A DNA stretch of 48,555 bases, from contig CALVDI010000011.1 of the NCBI GenBank assembly GCA_944326225.1, forward strand, positions 1 to 48,555, given 5' to 3'. Below the pieces are notes generated by a model. That model was not told the origin of the DNA and ran no database searches. It was given only the letters and a program-made list of their open reading frames with translations. Positions 1-10,820 of the stretch are shown one piece after another (positions within the stretch are counted from its first letter, which is position 1; the number at the start of each line of letters is the position of its first letter). This DNA comes from an uncultured Bacteroidales bacterium. Lineage in GTDB: Bacteria; Bacteroidota; Bacteroidia; Bacteroidales; UBA932. The translations under genes and the position numbers were made by a program.

Positions 1-698
1 AGAAAATCAACAAACAAAGTATCTTTAAACATGGCCGGAGCATCAGGATATGTTTCAAGCAACCCTTTTGACATATTTTCTTTGCTACCCAATAATGTTG
101 TAAAAGTCTGATTGGAGATGCAACGCTGCATTTCTTTATAAGAAAGATGCTCCTTATTGGCATAGAGGATATAAAATATACGCTCTTCATTGCTTTTGCA
201 TCTGCAAAGTATCTCTATATGATTGGACAATGTGGTCAATCCCAATATTTTAGGTATCTGGCCGTTTCCCGGATGGACAATTTGTGCAGTTTTTGGCTGC
301 ATCATTATTGCATCTTCTGATGAAAGTTCAGAATGAGATACTTCAATTTGTGCAGACGGCATCTGCACAAATTCTCTATTCAGATATTTTTCCACGGTCA
401 TAGCAAATGTCTCCGATGAATATTCCTCGTAAAACATCACCATATTATAAATACTTCTCCTGCTATATCCTTTAATATCAGGCCGTTGTGACCGAATATA
501 TTCCGATAGTTGCGTTACGACCTTGCTTCCCCATTCTTCGCTTTTCAGTTTGGCTGACACATAACCTCCCACATGCCATGCAGTAAGCAGCAGTTCTTCA
601 TTGACAGCTTTGGAAGCACGGCTTTTATGCCGGAGAATGATGTCTATGACTTCTCCGAACTGTTGCTCGACTGATATGGCTATCTTATTGTTTTCCAT
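1..698 (-). CDS. DUF1016/YhcG-type nuclease, N-terminal part (cut by window edge)
   Basis: The frame starts at ATG 698 and stays open to base 1, so 232 codons are seen and the C-terminus is missing. The protein begins MENNKIAISVEQQFGEVIDI. The N-terminal ~130 residues read like the DUF1016 helical domain: LLLTAWHVGGYVSAKL, then EYIRSQRPDIKGYSRRSIYNM. The family's PDDEXK nuclease domain would normally follow, and part of it may be in the last ~80 residues seen (YKEMQRCISNQTFTTLL). Members of this family (COG4804) often lie in type I restriction-modification loci and other mobile or defence islands of Bacteroidota. No partner gene can be seen because the window ends. The start is four bases after the stop of the upstream fragment. 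The gene is much more AT-rich than the rest of the window, which suggests acquisition. Family call fairly sure; function unproven. Confidence 0.7.
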   Translation of the reverse strand, partial: MENNKIAISVEQQFGEVIDIILRHKSRASKAVNEELLLTAWHVGGYVSAKLKSEEWGSKVVTQLSEYIRSQRPDIKGYSRRSIYNMVMFYEEYSSETFAMTVEKYLNREFVQMPSAQIEVSHSELSSEDAIMMQPKTAQIVHPGNGQIPKILGLTTLSNHIEILCRCKSNEERIFYILYANKEHLSYKEMQRCISNQTFTTLLGSKENMSKGLLETYPDAPAMFKDTLFVDF

Positions 699-702
699 AC
701 AC

Positions 703-909
703 TCAATCCTCATTTATGTTTGCCAATAATTTTTCAAGTTCAGCCACAGTGGAATTTATCCACCAGAGTGCCGCCATGCTCGTAGCACAGACCGGCAGAC
801 AGCAGGCGATATAATTGGCCCCGCGCCTCCTCAGCGTGACGAAGTCGCCTATCACATCCACGATATCAGCCGCGTCCAGAATCCTGTCTACTGTTTCCCT
901 GTCAATCAT
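703..909 (-). pseudogene. dnaG: Severed 5' end of dnaG (DNA primase) joined to unrelated sequence
   Basis: From ATG 909 the frame reads MIDRETVDRILDAADIVDVI and goes on through DFVTLRRRGANYIACC. This is the start of a Bacteroidales DnaG primase up to the first residues of its CHC2 zinc finger. Homology ends at about base 799: the expected PFHNEKTPSF is replaced by LPVCATSM, and the frame stops at 703. The rest of the zinc finger, the TOPRIM core and the helicase-binding domain are absent. The tail (ending ELEKLLANINED) is not recognised. The frame is open upstream to 942, but a promoter element at 914-921 and DnaG homology favour 909. Since dnaG is essential, a full gene must exist elsewhere, or the rest must be rebuilt at the far end of an inserted element. 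An assembly chimera is the main alternative. Confidence 0.7.
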
Positions 910-913
910 GCAC

Positions 914-921
914 CAAAAATA
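914..921 (-). promoter_or_regulatory. -7 element TATTTTTG before the dnaG fragment
   Basis: TATTTTTG matches the Bacteroidota TAnnTTTG -7 consensus. It lies only five bases before ATG 909, so a transcript from it would be nearly leaderless. No TTTG was found at the expected distance upstream. Confidence 0.35.
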
Positions 922-942
922 ATAAAAAAACCGCCTCGTCAC

Positions 943-1520
943 TCACAAAATCCCGCGCCTCTCAGAAGCCCGTCCCGCAGCTGCCTGTACCTTTGACGTT
1001 TTTTATGTATGGAAAATCTGAGGGAGATTCCCTTATCGGATTTTATGCGTCGGGATAGCGGGACTGTCCCGTGGGATGCTTAAAAGGGGCTGCGCCTATT
1101 TTGACACAGCCACTCTGAGTTGGATTTATACTATTGTTTGCCATTTTATCCGGACAATATTACGGCTTCGCCCTCGGCATCACACCCAAACTAATCTCTC
1201 CGCCTTCTGTTCTCCCGCTCCTCAAAGCGGGGTCCGTGCTGTATGTCATCAACAATGCATAAGTATCAGTTGCTATCCTGGCCTTTCGATTCAAGGGAAC
1301 GCTTTGGTTTGGCGTTCGCCTTTACAATCAATTACTTAATCGGAATAAAAGGTGTCCTGTCCCTGTTTGAAAGCCGAACGCGGCACCTTTTTATCCCGCA
1401 AGTCACTGCTAATTAACACTTTCATTAAAATGCACGTTCCCGCCCCATCCCGAAAAAAGCAGACCGCTCAGACAGTGCCGGATTTTCCGTTGACGCCACG
1501 TCACTCTCACGGCATTGCAT
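943..1520. other. Gene-free interval with inverted repeats
   Basis: I see no supported gene here. An 87-codon open frame at 1076-1339 resembles nothing I know. Visible structure: AAAATC (1013-1018) with GATTTT (1039-1044), enclosing GGGA/TCCC; a six-base-pair odd palindrome CGGGAC-T-GTCCCG (1059-1071); GGCTG...CAGCC around 1087-1110; and a repeat copy at 1343-1392. A plus-strand frame around 1128-1253 reads FILLFAILSGQYYGFALGIT and ends at a stop without a convincing start. Signature sequences of RNase P RNA or tmRNA were not seen. It may be decayed mobile DNA beside the dnaG junction, or an unrecognised RNA. Confidence 0.4.
1343..1392 (-). repeat. Copy 1 of a dispersed hairpin repeat
   Basis: On the minus strand this begins AAAAAGGTGCCGCGTT and ends near GGACACCTTTT, so the outer arms AAAAGGTG and CACCTTTT can pair. 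The first 16 bases recur exactly at 30614-30629 on the plus strand, and partial similarity continues for about 25 more bases. In a gene-free stretch it could also act as a terminator. Confidence 0.5.
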
Positions 1521-1560
1521 AAAAAACCCCCTCGTCATTCACATGAAGAGGGGGAAAAAA
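1521..1560. terminator. Bidirectional terminator downstream of tRNA-Asn
   Basis: CCCCCTC (1527-1533) pairs with GAGGGGG (1548-1554), flanked by A-runs on the left and A's on the right, so each strand ends in a T-run. It lies about 30 bases beyond the tRNA-Asn 3' end. A near copy of its left arm (two mismatches over 23 bases) occurs at 925-947 without the pairing right arm. Confidence 0.7.
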
Positions 1561-1588
1561 TAACATTATGAAAACATAGTAAATCTCG

Positions 1589-1662
1589 CTCCCCTTCTAG
1601 GACTTGAACCTAGGACCCCCTGATTAACAGTCAGGTGCTCTAACCAACTGAGCTAAAGAGGA
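1589..1662 (-). tRNA. tRNA-Asn (anticodon GTT)
   Basis: A complete 74-base cloverleaf. The acceptor stem TCCTCTT pairs with AAGGGGA, discriminator base G. The anticodon stem CCTGA/TCAGG encloses loop CTGTTAA, giving anticodon GTT. The T-arm carries GGTTCAAGTCC. CCA is not encoded. It has its own promoter at 1681-1711 and a terminator at 1521-1560. Confidence 0.95.
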
Positions 1663-1680
1663 ATTTCCCTTTAGGGACTG

Positions 1681-1711
1681 CAAAGATAGATATTTTTTTT
1701 TATAAGCCAAA
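1681..1711 (-). promoter_or_regulatory. Promoter of tRNA-Asn
   Basis: On the minus strand, TTTG (1711-1708), a 19-base spacer and TATCTTTG (1688-1681) match the Bacteroidota -33/-7 consensus fully. The -7 box is 18 bases before the tRNA 5' end. Confidence 0.75.
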
Positions 1712-1718
1712 AATAAAT

Positions 1719-1726
1719 TAACTTTG
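1719..1726 (+). promoter_or_regulatory. -7 element of the HU-like gene
   Basis: TAACTTTG fits TAnnTTTG exactly. It is 26 bases before ATG 1753 but only two bases before the other candidate start at 1729, so it supports the 1753 start. No clear -33 element is seen. Confidence 0.6.
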
Positions 1727-1752
1727 TCTTGAAAAAATTTAAGCATTTATCT

Positions 1753-2478
1753 ATGGATGTCCATCTTCTTTCCCGTCTCCTGAAGGAGCTGATCATTGAT
1801 AATGACCGCATTGCGCTTCCCGGAATGGGATATTTCCAGGCAGAGCCGATGCCGGCATATTTTTCCGAGGACGGAAAGACCATCTACCCGCCTTCCAAGC
1901 GGATATCGTTCAAGTGGGACGACAGGGCATCCGGAGATATGCTCGCGGCTTATTATACCAAGACATACGGCATTGACAGGAACACTGCCGACATAGAGCT
2001 GGACACCTTTCTAAAACAGCTTAAACCGATGCTCCATGAAAGGAAATTCATAGACTTTCCAGGAGTCGGGAGGCTCAAACTGACTTTGGACGGCAGCGCC
2101 TACTTTGTAACCGACAATACCGACGGAGGAGTGTTCTCACAGGCCTTCGGATTCGAGCCGGTAATATTGAAGCCGGTCACCAGATCTTCAGAGAGCACGT
2201 CCCGACCCGATGAGACTCCTACGGCCACCTGCGAACCTGATACGACAGATATACACAACCCGGAGCCGGAACAGGAACAAGAAAAGCCCGGACCTGCTCC
2301 GGAAAACGGCACCACCACTCACGAAGGACGAAGCAGGATATGGATCATACTGCTGTCTGTCGCAGCGGCCATAATAATAGCCGCTGTCATCCTTATCTTG
2401 CTCGGACGCAGCGGCCATCTTGATTCACTCATCTACAGCGACGAGGAGCTGGAACTGATACAGCAGCAGGGAGCCTAG
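1753..2478 (+). CDS. Membrane-anchored HU-like (CCDC81-type) DNA-binding domain protein
   Basis: 241 residues from ATG 1753; the in-frame ATG at 1729 lies almost on the -7 box and is rejected. Residues ~1-60 ([20 protein letters not shown]) and ~63-130 ([13 protein letters not shown]) look like the two tandem HU-CCDC81-type domains of Bacteroidota. A proline/glutamate-rich linker follows, then one membrane helix at ~196-218 ([20 protein letters not shown]) and a short acidic tail. Relatives usually carry an extracytoplasmic SPOR domain after the helix; here only about 20 residues remain. The likely topology puts the HU-like domains in the cytoplasm, so it may tether DNA or a division component to the membrane. 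Role inferred. The stop codon overlaps the metG stop on the other strand through a shared CTAG. Confidence 0.7.
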   Translation: MDVHLLSRLLKELIIDNDRIALPGMGYFQAEPMPAYFSEDGKTIYPPSKRISFKWDDRASGDMLAAYYTKTYGIDRNTADIELDTFLKQLKPMLHERKFIDFPGVGRLKLTLDGSAYFVTDNTDGGVFSQAFGFEPVILKPVTRSSESTSRPDETPTATCEPDTTDIHNPEPEQEQEKPGPAPENGTTTHEGRSRIWIILLSVAAAIIIAAVILILLGRSGHLDSLIYSDEELELIQQQGA

Positions 2479-4529
2479 CCTATCGTTGACCCATTTTTCA
2501 GAGTCTCTTCGGGAGAGACAACACGCATCCTGCCGTCGGGCTGGCGTGCCATCAGTATCATGCCCTTGGACTCTATACCGCGTATCTTGCGGGGAGCCAG
2601 GTTGGCCAGGATGCAGATCTGCTTGCCGACCATCTGCTCAGGCGTATAGTACTCGGCGATGCCCGAGACTATCACCCTCTTGTCTATACCTGTATCTATC
2701 GTGAGTTTCAGAAGCTTGTCGGTCTTGGGCACTCTCTCTGCCTCCAGTACGGTGGCCGTGCGGATATCCATCTTCCCGAACTCGTCGAAAGTACACTCGG
2801 CCTTCTGCGGCTCGACCGGAGCTGCGGCAGCCGCTGCGGCGGCATTTGCCTTGCGGATATTCTCCAGACGCTCCATCTGGGCGTTTATGGCCTCGTCCTC
2901 TATCTTTTCGAAGAGCAGTTCGGCCTTGCTGAGCTGATGCCCTGCGGGCAGCAGGCCGCCACAGCCTATATTGCCCCATTTCAGGGTATCTTTCGGAAGA
3001 TTCAGAATGCCGAGAAGCTTCTCCGAAGAGAACGGAATGAACGGGGCGAATGCTATGGCCAGGTCGGCGCAGAGCCTGAGGGACACATTGAGAATCGAGG
3101 CGGTGCGGTCCATGTCGGTCTTGGCCACCTTCCACGGCTCGGTATCGGTCAGGTACTTGTTGCCCAGACGGGCCAGGTTCATGGCCTCCTTGAGGGCCTC
3201 GCGGAAACGGTAGTGCTCCAGAGCCTCCGTGATGGCAGCTTTGATGGCCGGAACCTGCGCGAGGGTCTCGTCATCTATGGCCTCATGTCTGAGGTCTGCG
3301 GGGACCTTGCCGTCAAAATATTTGTGGGTCAATACCACCGCACGGTTGACGAAGTTGCCGTAGATGGCCACGAGCTCGGAGTTGTTGCGGGTCTGGAAGT
3401 CCTTCCAGGTAAAATCGTTGTCCTTGGTCTCGGGAGCATTGGCGCAGAGCACGTAGCGGAGTACGTCCTGCTTGCCGGGGAAGTCCCGCAGGTACTCGTG
3501 CAGCCAGATGGCCCAGTTGCGCGAAGTGGAGAGCTTGTCGCCCTCGAGGTTGAGGAACTCGTTGGCGGGCACGTTCTCAGGCAGGATGAATCCGTCTCCG
3601 TAGGCTTTCAGCATACAGGGGAAGACGATGCAGTGGAAGACGATGTTGTCCTTGCCGATAAAGTGCACCATCTTGGTGTCGGGGCTCTTCCAGTATTTCT
3701 CCCAGTCATCGGGACGGGCCTCTATCGTGTTGGAGATATAGCCTATCGGAGCGTCGAACCAGACGTAGAGCACCTTGCCCTCGGCACCCTCCACTGGCAC
3801 CGGGATGCCCCAGTCGAGGTCGCGGCTCACCGCCCTGGGCTGCAGGCCGCCGTCCAGCCAGGACTTGCACTGACCGTAGACATTGACCTTCCACTCCTTA
3901 TGCTCCTCCAGAATCCACTGACGGAGCCAGGGCTCGTATTCGTTCAGAGGCAGATACCAGTGCTTGGTCCTGCGTTTCACCGGAGGGTTTCCGCTCAGGG
4001 CCGAGCGGGGATTGAGGAGTTCGTCCGGACTGAGAGTGCAGCCGCACTTCTCGCACTGGTCCCCATAAGCGTTCTCGTTGCCGCACTTGGGACATGTTCC
4101 CACGATATAGCGGTCAGCCAGGAACTGCCTGGCCTCCTCATCATAGTACTGCTCGCTTTCCTTCTCGATGAACTTGCCGTCCTCATAGAGCTTGCTGAAG
4201 AACTCCGAGGCCGTCTTGTAATGAGTTTTGGACGTGGTCCTGGAATATATGTCGAAACTGATGCCGAGCTCCGCGAACGAATCCTTGATCAGTTTATGGT
4301 ATTTGTCCACGATATCCTGGGGAGAGCAGCCCTGCTTGCGGGCCTGTATGGTAATAGGCACTCCGTGCTCGTCCGAACCGCCGACGAAGAACACGTCCCT
4401 GCCGCACATTCGGAGATAACGCACATAGATGTCGGCGGGCACATATACTCCCGCAAGGTGTCCGATGTGAACAGGTCCGTTGGCATAAGGCAGAGCGGAC
4501 GTAACAAGATAACGCTTAAATTCCTTCAT
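2475..4529 (-). CDS. metG: Methionine--tRNA ligase
   Basis: 684 residues. It charges tRNA-Met with methionine in the cytoplasm. The class I HIGH signature is H21-I-G-H24 and the KMSKS-like loop is K332-L-S-T-S336. A zinc knuckle is formed by C146, C149, C159 and C162. An alanine-rich linker near residues 560-570 leads to a C-terminal EMAP/Trbp111-type tRNA-binding domain ([20 protein letters not shown] onward, about 580-684). Length and domain order match the long bacterial MetG form. It lies 39 bases downstream of the beta-galactosidase gene on the same strand, so it may be read from that gene's promoter. No good promoter was seen in that gap. Confidence 0.97.
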   Translation of the reverse strand: MKEFKRYLVTSALPYANGPVHIGHLAGVYVPADIYVRYLRMCGRDVFFVGGSDEHGVPITIQARKQGCSPQDIVDKYHKLIKDSFAELGISFDIYSRTTSKTHYKTASEFFSKLYEDGKFIEKESEQYYDEEARQFLADRYIVGTCPKCGNENAYGDQCEKCGCTLSPDELLNPRSALSGNPPVKRRTKHWYLPLNEYEPWLRQWILEEHKEWKVNVYGQCKSWLDGGLQPRAVSRDLDWGIPVPVEGAEGKVLYVWFDAPIGYISNTIEARPDDWEKYWKSPDTKMVHFIGKDNIVFHCIVFPCMLKAYGDGFILPENVPANEFLNLEGDKLSTSRNWAIWLHEYLRDFPGKQDVLRYVLCANAPETKDNDFTWKDFQTRNNSELVAIYGNFVNRAVVLTHKYFDGKVPADLRHEAIDDETLAQVPAIKAAITEALEHYRFREALKEAMNLARLGNKYLTDTEPWKVAKTDMDRTASILNVSLRLCADLAIAFAPFIPFSSEKLLGILNLPKDTLKWGNIGCGGLLPAGHQLSKAELLFEKIEDEAINAQMERLENIRKANAAAAAAAAPVEPQKAECTFDEFGKMDIRTATVLEAERVPKTDKLLKLTIDTGIDKRVIVSGIAEYYTPEQMVGKQICILANLAPRKIRGIESKGMILMARQPDGRMRVVSPEETLKNGSTIG

Positions 4530-4568
4530 ATCCTATCTGTATTTTTGAAAAACGCGGCAAGTTATAAA

Positions 4569-7793
<3,225 letters not shown>

Positions 7794-7808
7794 TTAATTA
7801 ACGATTTG

Positions 7809-7840
7809 CGAAGTTAATTATCTTTGCGCGATTTTTCAAA
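7809..7840 (-). promoter_or_regulatory. Promoter of the GH2 beta-galactosidase
   Basis: On the minus strand, TTTG (7840-7837), a 20-base spacer and TAACTTCG (7816-7809), one mismatch from TAnnTTTG. The -7 box is 27 bases before ATG 7781. It interleaves with the opposing -7 box at 7819-7826. Confidence 0.6.
7819..7826 (+). promoter_or_regulatory. -7 element of the SotB-like gene
   Basis: TATCTTTG matches TAnnTTTG exactly, 29 bases before ATG 7856. No TTTG at 19-21 bases upstream. A purine-rich GGGAGAGGGAG just before the start resembles a Shine-Dalgarno sequence, uncommon in this phylum. Confidence 0.55.
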
Positions 7841-7855
7841 GGGAGAGGGAGCATT

Positions 7856-9037
7856 ATGCAGAATAATATATCCATAAGCAGAGGACACGTGCTGAGAGAA
7901 TGGCTGCCGCTGGTGGCACTTGCATTCTCCACTTTCATATTCAACACTTCCGAGTTCATACCTATCGGACTGCTGAGCGACATCGCCGCAGACTTCGCCA
8001 TCACTGAGTCCAAGGCCGGCGTACTGATCACCGTCTATGCCTGGGTCGTGGCCATAGCCTCATTGCCCCTGATGCTCATGGTCTCCGGCACCGAGTCCAA
8101 GCGGCTGATGCTCGGCATATTCGGCCTGTTCGTCATCAGTCACGTAGGCTCGGCTCTCTCCACCGGCTATTACATGCTGATGCTTTCCCGCATCGGAGTC
8201 GCCTGCTCCCACGCCATATTCTGGTCGATTGTCACCCCGCTGGCGGTCAAGATCGCCCCGAAAGGCAGAGGCTCCATCGCCCTGAGCATCATCGTCGCGG
8301 GCTCATCCATCGCCATGATAGCGGGCCTGCCTCTGGGCCGCGCCATCGGACTGGCAGCCGGCTGGAGAATGACGTTTCTGCTTATCGGATGCGTGGCTTT
8401 CGCCGTGATGCTGCTCATCGCGGCTGTTCTGCCCAGGACACAAGGCGAAAAGGCCTTCTCACTGAAGCAGCTTCCCGGCTTGCTCAGAACCCCGTCACTG
8501 CCTGGCATCTACCTGGTAACTGTACTGTCAGTCACAGCGCATTTCACAGGATACAGCTATATCGAGCCGTTCCTGGCCCAGATTGCCGGATTCAAAGCCG
8601 GCTCCATAACCATGATTCTCACCCTTTTCGGCATCACGGGCATCATCGGCAGTCTGCTGTTCTCCAGATATTTCGACTCACACCGCAGTTTCTTCATGCG
8701 CTACGCCGTCATCGGCATCGGCTGCTGCCTTCTACTGCTGCGTCCGGCAGCCATGACACACCAGACAGTCGTGACACTGTGCATATTCTGGGGGCTGGCC
8801 AACTGCTTCTTCAATATGGTCTTCCAGTCCGAGATCATCCGCACCGTCCCCGAAGGCACGTCCATAGCCATGTCCATCTACTCCGGCATCTACAATGTCG
8901 GCATCGGCAGCGGCGCCCTTATCGGCGGCCTAGTCTGCTCGGGCATCAGCGTAGGCGCCATCGGCTACATCGGCGGCCTCATCAGCATCACCGCCTGCCT
9001 CTGCTGCACCCTCTACCTCCAGCCCCGCCTCCGATAG
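7856..9037 (+). CDS. sotB: MFS sugar efflux transporter, SotB-like
   Basis: 393 residues with about 12 membrane helices. It is strikingly like E. coli SotB, a proton-driven exporter of arabinose, lactose and IPTG: FIFNTSEFIPIGLLSDIA, ITVYAWVVAIASLP, SRIGVACSHAIFWSI and GLPLGRAIG all have close counterparts there. It sits in the inner membrane and would pump sugars or analogues out of the cytoplasm. It is divergent from a secreted beta-galactosidase, suggesting relief of sugar overload, but that link is inference. A bidirectional terminator follows 14 bases after the stop. The exact substrate cannot be read from sequence. Confidence 0.85.
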   Translation: MQNNISISRGHVLREWLPLVALAFSTFIFNTSEFIPIGLLSDIAADFAITESKAGVLITVYAWVVAIASLPLMLMVSGTESKRLMLGIFGLFVISHVGSALSTGYYMLMLSRIGVACSHAIFWSIVTPLAVKIAPKGRGSIALSIIVAGSSIAMIAGLPLGRAIGLAAGWRMTFLLIGCVAFAVMLLIAAVLPRTQGEKAFSLKQLPGLLRTPSLPGIYLVTVLSVTAHFTGYSYIEPFLAQIAGFKAGSITMILTLFGITGIIGSLLFSRYFDSHRSFFMRYAVIGIGCCLLLLRPAAMTHQTVVTLCIFWGLANCFFNMVFQSEIIRTVPEGTSIAMSIYSGIYNVGIGSGALIGGLVCSGISVGAIGYIGGLISITACLCCTLYLQPRLR

Positions 9038-9051
9038 GGTGCCCATGGCAC

Positions 9052-9087
9052 AAAAAAGGTCTGAATCGCGCGATTCAGACCTTTTTT
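9052..9087. terminator. Perfect 17-bp bidirectional terminator
   Basis: AAAAAAGGTCTGAATCG, two bases, then its exact reverse complement ending in TTTTTT. It serves both the SotB-like gene and the convergent tRNA-Leu, and lies directly against the tRNA 3' end. Confidence 0.85.
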
Positions 9088-9088
9088 G

Positions 9089-9172
9089 TGCCCGGAACAG
9101 GACTCGAACCTGCACAGCCTTGCGGCCACTAGTCCCTGAAACTAGCGTGTCTACCAATTTCACCATCCGGGC
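9089..9172 (-). tRNA. tRNA-Leu (anticodon CAG)
   Basis: An 84-base class II tRNA with a long variable arm. Acceptor stem GCCCGGA/TCCGGGC, discriminator A, anticodon stem CTAGT/ACTAG with loop TTCAGGG (anticodon CAG), T-arm GGTTCGAGTCC. CCA is not encoded. Confidence 0.95.
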
Positions 9173-9198
9173 AGACACATTCCCCTAAAACGGGAGTG

Positions 9199-9206
9199 CA
9201 AAGATA
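9199..9206 (-). promoter_or_regulatory. -7 element of tRNA-Leu
   Basis: TATCTTTG on the minus strand, 26 bases before the tRNA 5' end, matches the consensus exactly. No -33 TTTG found at the usual distance. Confidence 0.6.
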
Positions 9207-9245
9207 ATACTTTTTCCGTAAGTTGTATCACCTAAGTGCGATTTT

Positions 9246-10820
9246 CTATTCCGCTGCTGCCTGAATGACGTTGTCAATCTCAGCCAGGATGGGATAGAAA
9301 GCATTGTCATCCAGCGAGGAATACCTGCCGACAAGAGCCCGCAGCTGTGTCAGCACAAACTGACGGGACACCCGCCACTGCTCCATATCCACCGTCACTC
9401 CCTTGAGCCGGAGATAAGCCAGGAAACGGTTCTCCAGATCCATACTGTCCAGCAGGGCATTCAGTTCATCAAGCGAAGCCACGTCCCGAAGCTCACTGCG
9501 GTACTTATCCGCCGCCTCGGAAGCATACTTGACAGTCAGGGCCTGACGGTTGATCTGTATCAGAAGGTCGGTGACTCCGGCCGTATCAATAGGAACGAAC
9601 ACATCCGGGATGATGCCTCCGCCGCCATAGACCACATTGCCGCCGGGGGTAATGTATTTAAGCGAGTCATTGCGGGCTATACTGTCCGCGCTGGTCATCT
9701 CCCCGTGTACATACCGCTCGTAGATATCGTAGATATAATCCGCGCCGTCCCCGGGCGTGTACGGCTTCTGTATGCAGCGTCCCGTGGCAGTGTAGAAACG
9801 GGCTACGGTCAGACGGATACCGGAATTGTCAGTGAAAAATATAGGTTCCTGCACCATACCCTTGCCGTAACTGCGGCGGCCGTAGATGAGTCCGCGGTCA
9901 TTGTCCTGCATCGCTCCGGCGAATATCTCGCTGGACGACGCACTGTTCTCATTGACCAGCACGGCCAGTTCTATGTCCTGGCACTTGCCGCTGCCGTCCG
10001 CATAAAAGTTCTGACGGGGACGGTGGGCACCCTCCATATACACGATAAGACTCTCCTCAGGCAGGAACTCGTTGGAGAGCAGCAGGGCCTGGTCCATATA
10101 CCCGCCTGAGTTGTCACGCAGGTCAAATATCAGCTTGGTCATACCGGCCTCGAGAAGTGCAGGCAATGCCGCCTCGAATTCCTCATAACTGGTACGGGTA
10201 AACTTGGACAGTTTCATATATCCCGTAGTATCATCCAGCATATAGGCCACATCTATGCTCTTCACCGGTATCTTGTCACGGGTCACCTCAAACTCCACGG
10301 TCTCCCCGTCCCTGAGGATATCCAGCCGCACCTTGGTCCCGGACACACCCTTCAGCATCCCGACCAGCGAATCCTGATCTATCCGCACACCGGCGACATT
10401 CTTTCCGTCAACTGTCATAATCCTGTCTCCGGACATCAGACCGGCCCGCTCGGAGGGGCCACCGGCTATCACGCTGATAACGATGGCTGTGTCCTCAGGC
10501 ACATTGAAGGTGATGCCTATGCCGTCGAAGTTCCCCTCCAGCTCTGCATTGGCCTGCTTCAAGTTCTCCGGCGGAAGATAAACGGAATGCGGATCCAGAT
10601 CTCCCAATATCACCGGAAGTATCTCCTCGGTCAGTTTACTGCGGTCTATGTCATCCACATAGTTCTGATCTATCTGCTGAAGCACCAGCTCCAGCTTATC
10701 CCATCCGTGGCCATCCACATAGTATCTGTCCGCATTGCCGCGCATCATCACCACACGGGTGATTATACTGCCTGCCAGCAGCATAATGACGGACCACAGA
10801 ACCAGTTTCAGAGTTTTCAT
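9246..10820 (-). CDS. S41-family C-terminal processing protease (CtpA/Prc-like)
   Basis: 524 residues. An N-terminal membrane helix (~5-25, LVLWSVIMLLAGSIITRVV) anchors or exports it to the periplasm. A PDZ domain (~95-185, with GIGITFNV and GLMSGDRIMTVDG) precedes the S41 protease core. The catalytic dyad is S295 in NENSASSSE and K320 in SYGKGMVQ, with the usual 25-residue spacing. About 170 further C-terminal residues follow. Such proteases trim or degrade periplasmic proteins, recognising C-termini. Its ATG overlaps the dCMP deaminase stop (ATGA), so it is translationally coupled and is the last gene of the long minus-strand run. Confidence 0.92.
   Translation of the reverse strand: MKTLKLVLWSVIMLLAGSIITRVVMMRGNADRYYVDGHGWDKLELVLQQIDQNYVDDIDRSKLTEEILPVILGDLDPHSVYLPPENLKQANAELEGNFDGIGITFNVPEDTAIVISVIAGGPSERAGLMSGDRIMTVDGKNVAGVRIDQDSLVGMLKGVSGTKVRLDILRDGETVEFEVTRDKIPVKSIDVAYMLDDTTGYMKLSKFTRTSYEEFEAALPALLEAGMTKLIFDLRDNSGGYMDQALLLSNEFLPEESLIVYMEGAHRPRQNFYADGSGKCQDIELAVLVNENSASSSEIFAGAMQDNDRGLIYGRRSYGKGMVQEPIFFTDNSGIRLTVARFYTATGRCIQKPYTPGDGADYIYDIYERYVHGEMTSADSIARNDSLKYITPGGNVVYGGGGIIPDVFVPIDTAGVTDLLIQINRQALTVKYASEAADKYRSELRDVASLDELNALLDSMDLENRFLAYLRLKGVTVDMEQWRVSRQFVLTQLRALVGRYSSLDDNAFYPILAEIDNVIQAAAE

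Noticed and set aside
1076-1339. An 87-codon plus-strand open frame in the gene-free interval
   Set aside because: It is basic and low in normal protein features, matches no family I know, and has no promoter or start context.
943-1520. RNase P RNA or tmRNA gene
   Set aside because: Their signature conserved sequences were not found on either strand.
2810-2860. Alanine-codon run in metG as a sequencing error or unstable repeat
   Set aside because: It is a mixed-codon alanine linker between the anticodon-binding and tRNA-binding domains, which varies normally, and the frame is intact.
8389-9132. A 247-codon frame overlapping the SotB-like gene and tRNA-Leu
   Set aside because: Arginine/histidine-rich shadow frame that runs through a tRNA gene.
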